A stretch of 64,000 bases of DNA from the NCBI GenBank assembly GCA_036924285.1, contig JAYKYS010000002.1, forward strand, positions 7,130,001 to 7,194,000, written 5' to 3'. The notes under the pieces were generated by a model. That model had not been told where the DNA came from, ran no database searches, and saw nothing but the letters and a program-made list of their open reading frames with translations. Origin of the DNA: Asterella californica (Eukaryota; Streptophyta; Marchantiopsida; Marchantiales; Aytoniaceae). The translations under genes and the position numbers were made by a program. The number at the start of each line of letters is the position of its first letter. Position 1 is the stretch's first letter. Positions 32,901-45,768 of the stretch are shown in pieces.

Positions 32901-35900
32901 CGCAAAAACTATGTATGTTCCAAATAACACGACCTACAAGCCTCAAATGCGCACAACTCTACTCCCAAAGAAGTTGAAAAGCTGACAATTCAGTACGGAA
33001 CGTACTGAAAGAATGTAGCTCATATCCACGTGCTGCGTCTTCAGTAGTTCTATATCTCTTAACTTCAGAAGATCGACTCTTCCAATGATATCATCTAGTT
33101 TTTCAAAACCCAACTTTGCTAAGATGCCCCGAACCTGTACATGGGAGATGAAAATAAGAAACAACGCTGTAAGATCCGTTCTGTACATGAATCTATCATA
33201 AATTAAAACTTTTTCTTGTCGAACGTACTCGAGACCACTGTGTACGTTTCATGGCCAAGAATGTGAATGACACACTGTAATCTGTTAGAATACGTCAACA
33301 AACACCAAAAAATCATTAGGTTTTCGAGTCCAAATCCGGACATAAATTATCATTACCTCTTCTGCTACATACAGGAAATAGTTCACTAAATCACCAGGAA
33401 CGCCAGGGAATCGTGCACGCAATTCCTCCCTCTGCGGTATAGACAGGCGAGTGGTCAGCTTCTCACGAGTCTGAGAGAATCAATCTCACAAACGTGGTCA
33501 CCTCTATTTTGATATTAGTTGCTCCTTCCTCGAGAGATCCGACATGCAAGCTCGAATACATTGTCAGGAAAGGTTTGGTTTACCTGGCTCGCGACACCAA
33601 CAGGGCAGTTATTGGTGTGGCAAATACGGGCCATAACACAACCGGTCGCAATCATGGCGATCGAACCGAAGCCAAACTCATCTGCTCCCATAGCGGCTGC
33701 AAGTACTACGTCTACACCGCTCTTAAATCCGCCATCAACCCGTAATGTAACTCTTTCTCGAAGCCCATTATTGAGGAGTGTCTGCCATACGAGAGAGGTC
33801 ATATATCGTACACTGGGGAACAATCAACTGGGAAAAGCACTTAAAAGCGCAAAGGCAACCTCCAGGATTAGCCCTACGCGACACTGAAGAACTCACCTGT
33901 TGAGTCTCCGTCAACCCCATTTCCCAAGGACCACCAGCGTGCTTGATTGAGCTGATCGGACTAGCTCCGGTTCCACCATCGTGACCGGAAATCTGCCCCC
34001 AACAGAAAGGTGAATTTGTAAGTCAATACAAACAATCGTACGCTCAGCTGCACGAAGACCCTCATATCCACTTATATCGAGACCACATGCAAAATGTCTG
34101 GACCCCTTGCCAGACGACATTCTCAAGGAAATGTCCAACAAACCTGGATTATATCCGCATTGGCTTTCGCCACACCGCTTGCAACAGTTCCGATACCAGC
34201 TTCGGCCACCAATTTGACGGAAACTTTGGCATTCGGATTGACCTGGATTTCACCATTGTAATACAGTATTAGCAGACAAAAATCAACATGCTGTATGTAC
34301 GCACGCATGATACAATAGCAGAATAAACCTTGCTAGAAAGGGACTCGTAGCTGCACAGCACACGCAAGCGACGAGCAGCAAAAGCAGATCAATAGAAGAA
34401 CGTACCTGGTGCAGGTCATAGATGAGCTGAGCCAAATCTTCAATTGAGTATATGTCATGATGAGGAGGTGGAGAGATCAGGGGCACACCGGCCTTCGAGT
34501 TACGTAGGACTGCAATATAACCACTGACCTTCTTTCCGGGTAATTGACCACCTTCCCCTGGTTTTGCTCCTTGGGCAATCTTAATTTCAAGCTGCTTAGC
34601 GTTAGCTAGGAAAGTTGGGGTCACTCCAAACCGTCCGGAAGCAACCTGCCATCGAACGGACTCATGTATCAGCAATGTGTAGACCAACTGCGAATGATTA
34701 GTATCACAACGATACATATCCTACGACTGCGAAACCGTATCAGATTGAGGTGATGAAGACGTACTTGCTTAATAGCACTAGTCGCCGTATCTCCATTTTG
34801 TAGGCCTTTCAGATGTGGTAATGTTGGTGAGTATCCATCACGTACGTCATCTAGATGCCTCCAGCGCACAGGATCCTGGAGACACAAGTGAACAGGGCTA
34901 CCAGTGAGACCTTCACTTAAGTTACATGGAATGATCGTCGTTTAAGACAGGAATCAGTTAAATTCTAACACTGAACACTGACTGGGATATGGAGTGTAAC
35001 CAACAAACTGGGCGAAATAGCACTCAATGTCAAGCGAATGTCTTACGCCTTTGCGTTACAGTTTCGAAACGCTCACCTCACCCCCTTCACCAGAGTTGGA
35101 CTTCCCACCGATTCTGTTCATTGCTATCGCAATAGCTTCATGAGTTTCTCTGGATATGGCACCCAGAGACATGCCACCGGTGCAGAATCGCTCAACAATA
35201 CTGCTTGCAGGTTCCACCTTACCAGTAGAGATTGGCGATCGATCACTTTTCACTTCAAGCAGATCACGCAGCACCTGTACGGAGGAATATTTCAGCTTGT
35301 GTTATAAGCACTTTCAAGGGGCTCGGGTAGAGAAAACGACTAGAAGTTTTCCTTAACGCGACTTCACGTGAAAACAAACGATAGACAATACTTGATACTC
35401 ACAAATCCTCAGCAACCCAACACATTCATCAGCTACCAGAACGGTCTTTCAGCACATGCTTACCGTAACCCAAATAAATCTGGGTTTCTGTCACTGCTCT
35501 CACCGGTCGAAATAAGCCAGTGCTAATCAGGAGCATAATAACGAGAAGCTCAGTGAAACTAATGAGGAGCATAACACAGAGCAAAGCCCGGTATCTTCTG
35601 CAATCACCAAGAAGAAACAAAATAGACCACACAACCGGCGATCTATGAACTTACCACCTGCAGTTTCGTCCAATGAACATTGGACGAAATCACGATCGAT
35701 AATAAGAAACGGTATTCAGGAGCATAATACCGAGAAACCTCAGTAAAACTAATGAGGAGCATAATACCGAGCATTATCTTCTGCATTAAGATGATTCGTT
35801 ATCATCTTAATGGACAATGGACGCAAAATTTCCGCTTGCTCTTCTCGCGCTTCTCTTAGAATATAGTCGTTCATGTCCAGAAAACATGCCACAGTTCTGA

Positions 35901-38900
35901 GGCGGACAGACTATCTTCAACCTTTCTTGTTAGAAAAGAGTAAGGAACTTACATTGACAGGTCTGCTGGAAAGATGCTCCTGGTAGACAGCATACGCACT
36001 CTCCATTTTCTCCCGAACAGCCTTGTGCAGCAATTTTGACATCTCGGGATTATTTCCATGGTACTCACCTGATTATAAAAAGCAACACAATAAACGTCGG
36101 CACGGACCCTCTGTCCGACTATGAAATCTAAATCCAGAGGCAATGCGTCCATAGTCCAGCAGAGCTGCAACTACCACTCACTACCAACAAACTACCTCCA
36201 ACGAAAAGCTGTTCAAATAATTTGCTTGACGCGATTACAAATGGACCGCTCAGAAGAGTAAGCTAACATTGAACGGACCTCCGGGTCTGAACTGAATGAA
36301 ACCAAAGTTCTCAAGCTTCTTAACTTGCTCCTCTGAAAAGCCCTTCGACCAGAATGAAACAGTCTCACGGGCCAGCTACAAAACACATGAAAGGCAACCA
36401 CCAAGAGTTACTTCCAGTCTTCTGTACTGATGGCCTAAAAATGTGGGAGGCCGGTCTCATGGTCGGTACGAAACGGTTTCACCTCCAGGACGAGTCCAGA
36501 TCAAAATAGTCATCCACAAGCTGCAGAGCAAAGCTCTGATATAATCCTTCGAGCTCTAGGCGAAAGGTCTAAAGCAGTCACGAAGTATCCCACGATGCCA
36601 TCACTCATCAGAACGGCTTACAACATGCTCAAAGGTGAAAAAACTTTAGTAAGAACAACGTACAAAACCTCGATTCCCCTTCGCAAAACTACTTTAATTA
36701 GTGCCCATTGAAACACACAGCACATAGTACCACATGTACTTACTTCGTCCAAAGTCAGGCCCCCAATTCTGGACACTGATCCCCGGAAAGCGATGTCGAC
36801 GACATCTGCACCTAGCCCATAGACTTCAAAAATCTGAGCTCCACAATAGCTGTCCAGATAAAACGTTTAAAACGTCATTTTAAACACCTTGGGAGTTGCT
36901 ACATGATCCGTTTCAAAGTGACCTCAGAACTTAACAAGCTGCAGAAATCAACTAAGTGGTTCCAGAAAAGAAACAAAGTGCAGTCTAATTTTACTGAGGA
37001 CAGACAGCTCACCTGGACAGCAGTGATATACCCATTTTTGAGAGAATTTTCAGAAGGCCTGCTTTCACAGCCTGCTCGTGATGTAGAAACAGTTTTATTC
37101 ATCAGGGTCACTGACAATGTTCCGTTTACAAAATGTTTCCATTGCTGATATTTCACGCGCATTGTACTTCGGACATGGAGAAGCAACTTAAGTGCTGATT
37201 CTACGCCTGTGACTCGTCCTCAATTCTAAAGACGTGCTAAGCATAGTACTGTACCCAAGCTCGCCGTGTTTAGAACTCCAAACAAGACGCCACGGCGCAA
37301 AAGACGACTGATCAACGAAAGAGGAAACCGCGAACAAGCAAAGCTGATTCAATTCGCGGCTGATCATCAAATGAAAGAAGTGTATAAAGTGGACGAAAAC
37401 AGGTCACAGTACCTTGCGGAAATTGGTTTGCGTTTGCTCGACTGTAGTCGAAGGTATTTTTCCATTCTTCATCAAGTTTACAGTTTTAGGACTTGTACGC
37501 CACTGTCTACACGTCTCGAGCGCCAAGTACGGACACACAGCACTGTCCACGATAAACGCATTTGCCACGCACAAGTCAGTGGGGAGTCGATAGAAGCAGA
37601 AGACGAACACCATCCTCCAACTTCGAAAGTACAACTTCATTTATGAACTTAGATGAGTACGTGATAATATACTGGGTTGAGCAAACGAAACACACTTCTT
37701 CCCAAGAGAAGAAGTGTACACAACTGTATGTCGCTTGTACTTAGTGATGACCTCAGTAACCTAAATATATCCCGGAATATCTATGAATTTTAGGCCTTTG
37801 AATACGGTAAATAACGGCCTTAGTAGGCCGGTGAGCAAAACGGACGCATACCTCGCTCCATAACCAATCAGACATGCAAAATGATGCGTGCTGAAACACT
37901 GGGCAGTCTCGACAACTATAGAAGCTGAAAGCCGCAAACCATTCTGAATCAGGTGGTGGTGTACGGCTCCGACTGCCAGTAGTATCGGTATGGCTGGCCG
38001 ATTCGCTTGCTAAATCATAAACACGTATCAATAGAAGAACGTTATTATCGCTCGTAACAAGCAACATACACCTTAGAAGCAACCACTAACAACAACACCA
38101 CCAACCAAAATTAACAGGGTAGTCTTTGCATCTTAACCGCACGCATTTTGTTCATACTTACTGGAGTTACAGTCAATCACTCACGCAAACCATACTGAAA
38201 GGGACTGGCTAGGAGTTTACCAGGTCATCACTACGATCGCTCAGAATGAGTAGCTGCGAACCAGCACGGACGGCTTCATCTGCGGCTTCGCACAGACCGT
38301 CCAGTGCCCGTTGTAGAGAGCCTTGTATACCACTGCTGATGTCAAAGAAAACAGGAAGTGTGGAAGCCTGGAATATCGGATCTCCTTCCAAGGATTCCAG
38401 TTCGCTCTCGCTTAAAAAGGGACTTGACAAGGTCATCTGCCACATTGTTATCAGGCGTTAAACATGTAACTGCTAGGGAATCACGACTTCAAGTCACGGA
38501 AGAACGTGAGACATAAAGCCACAAGATGTACATACCTGTGCTGCATTCTTCGGTCCAGGTACCAGCAAATTTTCACGTTTTCCGATATTCACCTCCAAAG
38601 ACATGACCAGCCCCTCTCGCAGCGGGTCAATAGCTGGATTAGTTACCTGGACAAGAATGCAATGCCGAAATACTTGGTTCAAAATCGAGCGTGAGTTGTC
38701 TTCCTTAACTGGTATGGTTCCAGTACGACGGCAACTGGTCTAGTGGATGACCTATAAACTCAACCCATAGAACCTCGCAAACACAATCCTCAACTCCTTT
38801 AATGGTGAAATCTACCAACGGCATCCGTGCATCAATTGAGTATACCTGAGCAAATCGTTGTTTGAAGTAATCATACAACATGTGAGATCTCTGGGACAAC

Positions 38901-41900
38901 ACGGCCAACGGAATGTCATCACCCATACAGAAAGTCGGTTCTTTCCCCTGCGATGCCATATTCTCTATTACCATTTGGACATCTTCAAAAGAATAACCAA
39001 AAGCCCTGCGTGTGAGAAACGATACGGTAGATCAGCGCCCAGCCTGCGGGCAAAAAAAGAAAAAGCAAACGAAAAGGTAGAACAGGGCCAAAATTGCAGG
39101 ATAACGAAAGCCCAGGCCTCTGGATCTCCAACAGCAGTCAGGTGCTTCGGGGCAAGTTCTCAACTCTCATTACAACATAGATGCAAAACATAATTTGACT
39201 CACTGCTGACTTCGGAGCAAACTTTCAGAATCCAACTGTGTCGAGCTCAGAAAGTTTGCGACTGTAAGTTTGCGACTCTCCGCGGCGAGCCACTGTCCGT
39301 ACGGTTTCGAACTCGCTACACGCTTCTTCACTTCAGTATTTTCGAAAACCTGAGTACGGTATGCATAACTCGGTTATTAAGTTGACCGTATGCTCTAGTC
39401 AAACAGTGAATTATAAGATATCCCGCAGAGAAATGGAGCAGCGTCGCTACTGTTAGAGCATACCTCGCCGGTTTCCAAGTCAACTGAAATCATCATACCA
39501 GGCCCAAGACGCCCTTTCATGATGACTTTCTCCTCGTTTGAGTGGAGCACTCCCACCTGCTCTCAGGTCAAGAGATCTCGAAATCAAATATTTCACCAAT
39601 GATGCATACCGTCTCTGTGGACTGTCATCCACTTTTACATTTTATCTTGCAAACGCTCGGCAGTGATGGACTCTCAGCTTTTACATCACCCACACTGTCA
39701 AGAAACATAAGAATGCGTAGAATCCTGGTGCAAGAAAAACTAACATGATTCCTTTTTTACTTACAACAGGTCACAAGATCCTCCGTAAAGGGTAAAGCTA
39801 GTGCTCCAGTCTAGTGCAAGTTTAGGTTGATTGAGGCTAACGGGATAGGAGAACAAAATGAGGCAGGACCTCAGAAGCCACGTATAGCATGTCATCCTCG
39901 GTTCGCCAATACCGTGCGGGTCGCAGACCGTTCCGGTCTAGACAAGCTCCTACTGTCGTCCCATCGCTGCATCGCAAACTCCACCCATGTGAGAAGCGAG
40001 TAGTCCCTGGGGCCCTTTTCACGACTTTAAGGCTACATTATATCCCAAGATTCCGAAGTCCAACATTTCACACGATTTGCACATGTTCATCCTGCATGAG
40101 AGTAGACTTAAGCAAAGCGTCGAAGCAGATACATTAGGTGCCATTAAATGGTGCCTTTAATGGTACCTTTGCCATTTCTATCAACTAACATTGTGCACTC
40201 TTGGAAGCAACACGCACGGACAAGTCAGAATATATGAACCAGTACCTGAATAGAAGAAGTGCAGGACCGTCCCATGCTTCCATCTGACCTTTGTAGTAAT
40301 TGTAGAAGTCCTTGACCTAATAAATACAGAGTGCACGTCGACAAGGCCCACGAGTCCGTCAGCTTATGATCGATGAATCGGTTTATTTAGTATATACGCG
40401 AAAATCAAATGGATGAAGGGGAGGAGGCATTCTCAGCTTGGGCCACTGTTAGGGCGTCTACTCGTATCTGTATAGCTCTTCTAAAACGTAAGGCAATCTA
40501 ACCTAAGTCCACGATTGCAACAAAATTATCTACTGACGCGAGACACAGTCCATGAGCCAGAACTGAAAGATTAAAGTTACACGAGTTTCAAACGAGAACT
40601 TGACTTTTGCTCCGTCCTTTCGCGCCACACAAAAGTAATCCGATCGACCAAAGTTACCTCTGGGTATTTGATATCGAGCGTTGGGTGATTCTCGTAAGCT
40701 TCTGGTACAAGAATCATCAACGCCTCCTCTGGACTGCGTCCACTTCGAATAAGCAACTGTCCATCAACAACGACTTAGTTCTATTAGATAAGATCAAGGG
40801 AAAATAAGGGGTAAAGTGTCATAGGAGACAATATGGGGAACCGAAGCATAAATACAACGTGTATAAACTTCTTCTTAAAGTGAACTGAATAAAGATTTTC
40901 TCAGACCTCTGCTGTGATGTCTAGATTCGCTGAATCGGACGCCCTCGCATTACCAATAGGTCTAATGTCCTCCTCTCTACCATGCCACACAGGACTGTAC
41001 ATAGTGGCCTCACGTGATCGCATCCAATTCAGATTACCCTGTACAAGATGACATGACGCGAACAGAAGAATGAGAAACTCGGCAATGGTATGACCGAGTG
41101 ACAAGACAAACAGAAGCAGACAGCGAATCTACTGAACTGAAAATACAAAGAAGCAGTGGCGAGCAAGGGATAACGCAGATTACGTCCAAAGTGTCTGCAT
41201 ATTACTGACGAAGTGAGACCATATCACCAAAAATCCAAGAAAAGAGCAACTTCTTTTATCATGACTGTATCACCAAAGAGACAAAACGAGTGATACTTTT
41301 TTCCTGCAAAACAACTTAAACTTCCTTTTCATAACGCAGACGAACCGTAGTAGGAGGTCAGGTCACCGTGCCTGCAAAGTATTGATCTCCCCGTTATGCC
41401 CTAAAAACCTCATTGGTTGAGCAAGGGGCCATCTTGGATTCGTATTCGTACTGAAACGCCTGTGATAAATAGCAAATGGAGACTTGTAGAGCTCATTTTG
41501 CAGGTCCAGATAAAACCTTCCCAGAACTTCAGATCGCAGCATTCCTTTGTAGACGATTGTCTGACTAGATAACGAAGAGAAGTAAGTCTCCTCGCCCCAT
41601 GGCTCAGTCAGAGCTAACTTCTCCACGAGCTTCCGGGTAATATACAACTCTCTTTCAATGTCGTCGACAGATTCTTCTGCTGCAACCTTAACAAAAACTT
41701 GCCGGATGCTCGGCATAGTCTTCTTGGCATAATAGCCAACCACTGCTTCATTGCATGGTACCGATCTCCAGCCAAGTATTTCTAATTTCTCACCGGCGAA
41801 TATTTTCTCAATCGCTGCGACAAGGCCAAGAGCACAGCATCAGCAAGTCTAGTTTGCCATACGAGTGTTCCGACAGACTAATTCAGAGACGACCTAAGCA

Positions 41901-44900
41901 GATACCGGTTGTTGGAACTGGAGAAGAACAAGCGGACCAACACAATTCTTGCTCAATCTCGTCTTAAATGATACAGCAAAAGTCAAGAGATAGTCAACAT
42001 CCCCAGTCCACGAGTAATTGGCTTGACTTTCAGTTATGAATGTGAAGATGCGGTTTCACGAAAGCGCAATTTCTGGTAGCAATTTAATCACCAGTTCCAA
42101 GGAGCCTTACCACGTCCAAACGTTGTGCCAGTACGTACTTGACAGGACATAAAGAAAATAATTTGAAAACCTCTTTCTCCTGATTATCATCATCGTATAA
42201 AGTAACCTCTACAGCAGAAAGCATGATTCCATAAAAGACCAGTTTTGGGAAAAAACATGATCAGTCCAAAAGCAAAAGCGCAACCACTAGCGCAACCGTC
42301 GGAGCAATCATTCATAACCGACGTACAACCTGATAGAGTGATACAAATGAACCGCGAATGAACGGTGCTACTCGATGTAACTATCAGAGTAACCTTTTGC
42401 CAAGTGAAACTCAATGTATGATTCGTCCGGGAGCTCAGCTAAGGAGCAAGAACCACGCTCAAAGGCAGAGGTAACACCCAGTAGAATAGTCCCGGAAAAG
42501 AAAAGTAGCTTGTGTGCTATCTTGGAGCGTCAAGTTAGCGTAACTCTGGAACCTAAGGGGACCGACCAACGGGAATGTGAAGTGCGGCACACATTACCTG
42601 AGATGGTACCCCTAGGTATGGAAGTGCAAAGTAGTGACATGTACAGTATGCAGTGCAAGCTGACCGAAACGAAATTAAGAAATGCAGAACTGAAAACCTG
42701 GGTAATACAGTAAGAGTGAAATCAGTAAAGCCTCGACGGCGAATAAAGTTTGGGATCACACAAAACGCAAAGAAATACTTAGTGTACAAAAGTTCGAGAA
42801 CAATCAGTAAAAGTATTCCGAAGTGACGAGTGAAATGAAAAGACCAGTCAGAAGAATATACGAACAATTTAGTGCACGAAGGTCACTGACCAGCTGTAGG
42901 TAATGAGTAGGTGTACACTCAAGAACCTAACTACCGTAAGATACCATAAGAATCTATATATATTGGTACACGGGTAAAGCAACTTTCTGAGAAACTTGGC
43001 CCGCACACTTAGGTAACCCCCAAATAGTTTTGAACCCAGCAAGTACCAAGTGAGTAACAAAGAGTTGTTAGAGATACCATAAGATTCTATATGTGTGTTA
43101 AACGTTTAAGGCTAATTGCAAGAACTTAATCAACTGGTGACCAAAAGCGAATCGTTAAAGCAGTAATCACGTGAGTGAAGAGTTAGAGAAGACGAACGCT
43201 GAGGAATTCACTACGTAACCAGGCAAAAGACTCGTAGAGACGCCCCAGAATTCCGATCCTATGCCGCTCTGGAGCATTTAGGAGACTAGAAGCGATGGGT
43301 ATCTTTGCCAATCGATCAATCCTTCGAGGAAATACAACGTGATACCGGATTAAGTTCAGCAGTCCATACTTATATGAATCGTCCGGGAGAATGGCAGCTC
43401 AGGCATACTTATATGTCATTTGATGGTCAGCACAACAGAAATGACGCGTGAAAAACCTCGATGCCTCAGGGAACGTCCATGGGTACATTGATGTCCCCAC
43501 TTACTTCCAGATCGTAAACCAGGGAGTAAGAGAGTTACCTGTAAATATGTCAGCACCTATGTAGCCAAAAAGAACATGGGCAACACCAAAAGGGAAAGGT
43601 AAATAGTACACATAAGAGTTGACATGCGATCGTCCAGCATTCGCCCAGAAAACGACAAACCATGTTGGCAACGCGTGAATTCACGTACAAGTTCCTTCAA
43701 AAGACACAACTGCGTTTTGATTCTCCGTTTTTTCTTACCTGGGGGCTAGACCATGACATGCAGAAGTTAACCAGCTGAAGTTTACCAAGGAGCTAATGAG
43801 GAGAATTAGGCGATCAACACATCCTTGACCAGTAAGGAAATTCACAGAGTCTCTGAGCATAGATAAGCAACCTAGCTGTGAGCAAACATATTTAACATAT
43901 TTAAATTATCTAATCTGAGCATTCTCTGCTAAGTGGCTAGCTTTTCTTCAGAATTATAGCCGTTTGCTCCCACCCTAGCTCTCTGTACACCAAGAACTGA
44001 CTCCTCACAATAAAAACATTCCCTGGAGTCCATAAAACTCATATGGTTATCCCAAAGAAACAAGAACCTCGTCACTCGTGCAAAGGCCGAATTGATCCAT
44101 CGCGACAACTACAGTGAGTTTATGCAACAACTAAAAGTAGGAAGGAGAGAAGAAGTCCAGAGACAAAGCTGTAAGACAAGAAGGTTTCAAGTGCTCTCCA
44201 TCACTGTACACCGGTTCTATCACAGCTAAAAGAGCGTACGAGTATGTCTAGGTGGAGACAGTATCAGCCATACACCTCAGCTCTTAAAGAAGAGGACGAC
44301 TGATAACTAGTGTTTAAGCTTGACATACCCTTTGTAAAGCTTAAAAACTGCGTATCAGCGGTAATACGAAGGTAAGGTAAACCCCTGCTCTTCCGTGAAC
44401 AATACAAAATATAGAGCAGGAAGAAAAGAGACAGAATCTAGTTGGGGTGAGCATGATAGTAGCTCCTAACAACGTCAGATGTGTTTCAGATGACACACAT
44501 ACGTGATACTTTCAGGGACCGATTCCAGTAAGAAACAAACTGACAAAAGATTGCAAAACTGACAATACTATCCCTCAGCACCTCCAGACCAAGTCCAACT
44601 TCGACTTGCACTGGCATGCAAAAGATTCTTGATATCTTCACTCACAACTGCACAGTCCCGTCTCAGTACCCACGCATATTTGGTTTTTCGGAGGAAGAAG
44701 TATCCGTCCCGGGTTTCAAACGCTAAAGTGCTCTTACCGCCTTAATACGTCATTCATCTCATTATCATCCACAATGGACTTCTCTTTCAGGGTATTCACC
44801 TGCTAAGGCAGCAGATTGCAGCTCTTCATCCATAGGAAGAAACACCATTCCTACTGCAACCTTCGCACCACTAACAGGCGGTAAACCCTGCTCCTCAAAC

Positions 44901-45768
44901 CAGTGGTCGAACAGCTCCCATGGGATTCGTGTCATAACTCCAGCACCGTCCCCCGAATCATTGTCTGCTCCACAACCTCCTCGGTGTTCCATACAACTGA
45001 GAGCAGATAAAGCATCTTGAACGACTTCAAAAGATGCCTTATTCTTCAAGCTCGCAATAAAACCAACTCCGCAAGCGTCTCGTTCTGCTAAGATATCTTC
45101 CATGTTAACGACCTGCTTGTCATCATCAGAAATTTGCAATGAGTGTAATGGATCTAATTCGACGAGCTCTCAAACTTCATCGTCTGTACATAGCTCAAAA
45201 TGAAGAGAGGTGGCCAACCCAGTGCGTGGTCACAGCTAGTCTAGAAGAATTTTGTCTTCATAAGAAAACGGCTGGTGATGCATTCACCACATCCACTATT
45301 CGTCACATTCACTCAACAAATCAGGACAAGCTCTGCCTATCCATGAAAGTTTATTGCGTTGAAAGGACCGATGCTACAGCCTGAGCGTAGTTTCCGAATT
45401 TAGCATTCCCCAAACTGAAGGACAAATGGTACCTCGTACGTCCTTCCCGTCGAGGCAGGAGTCCCGACTCCGTTAACCAGCGCTGCACATACGTGCTTCC
45501 AGCTTCTGGAATGTCCAACATTCTTTCTATAGCTCGAACTTTCTTGCACGTTTCGAGACCTTTTGAGCTTAGATGCTCCATGAAGGCCATCAAATGCAGG
45601 AATTGTCGACCTATCTTTCAATTGGAAACCATAAGCGAAGTTGGCAGCAGGGCACACGAATGGGATCGAAGCAACAGGTGAGCAGGAAAAAGAAGGAGAC
45701 TGATAGAAACACGAATTCGCCGAAGATCTTCCTTGAAATGGTAATGTAATATAGCTGGCTAACGCCAT
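29929..45768 (-). CDS. GLU1: ferredoxin-dependent glutamate synthase, plastid precursor (Fd-GOGAT), 33 exons
   Basis: Fd-GOGAT converts glutamine plus 2-oxoglutarate to two glutamates using reduced ferredoxin in plastids. I assembled 33 phase-consistent exons giving 1642 residues: 45768-45433, 45112-44800, 41814-41372, 41038-40907, 40756-40658, 40316-40246, 39966-39870, 39556-39464, 39349-39204, 39005-38846, 38646-38536, 38436-38221, 38009-37852, 37542-37413, 37071-37013, 36849-36744, 36375-36279, 36068-35953, 35274-35077, 34875-34765, 34645-34406, 34242-34144, 33992-33897, 33781-33584, 33431-33357, 33134-33006, 32784-32686, 32329-32190, 31820-31727, 31631-31393, 30839-30761, 30488-30405, 30093-29929. 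A Ser-rich transit peptide precedes Cys126 (codon 45073-45071, DACGVGF), the amidotransferase nucleophile. Other landmarks are [25 protein letters not shown], the FMN-synthase domain with 3Fe-4S cysteines 1257, 1263 and 1268 (CHTNNCPVG), and a GXGXG domain ([10 protein letters not shown]). No NAD(P)H-binding beta part follows, so it is the ferredoxin type. The exon 1-2 boundary is the least certain; all other exons match the family strongly. Confidence 0.95.
35450..35815. repeat. repeats and two hairpins within Fd-GOGAT intron 18
   Basis: A block with CAGGAGCATAATA, CGAGAA, CTCAGT, AAACTAATGAGGAGCATAA occurs at about 35527-35585 and 35718-35775. Between and after the copies are two perfect hairpins: 35664-35675 with 35678-35689 (TTTCGTCCAATG), and 35784-35795 with 35801-35812 (CATTAAGATGAT). 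Confidence 0.85.
37692..37717. repeat. perfect hairpin, 10-bp arms, Fd-GOGAT intron 13
   Basis: ACACTTCTTC (37692-37701) pairs exactly with GAAGAAGTGT (37708-37717), with six bases between. It lies in the intron between exons 13 and 14. Confidence 0.9.
41815..44799 (-). other. 3-kb second intron of Fd-GOGAT
   Basis: This is by far the longest intron of the gene; the others are about 80-680 bp. It has a GT donor at 44799 and an AG acceptor at 41816-41815. The split codon (G plus CG) restores Ala and the reading frame. It contains no recognisable coding domain but has internal direct repeats: GATACCATAAGA(A)TCTATAT at 42939 and 43074, and ATTCGTCCGGGAG or AATCGTCCGGGAG at 42421 and 43377. An old non-coding insertion may account for its size. 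Confidence 0.7.

Noticed and set aside
42190..43060. Frames within the large Fd-GOGAT intron as a nested gene
   Set aside because: Short, unrelated frames on both strands with no motif. The flanking exons join perfectly across the intron, so nothing here needs to be coding.
29929..45768. NADH-dependent glutamate synthase
   Set aside because: The coding sequence ends after the GXGXG domain with no NAD(P)H-binding beta region, and the N-terminus is plastid-type, so it is the ferredoxin form.
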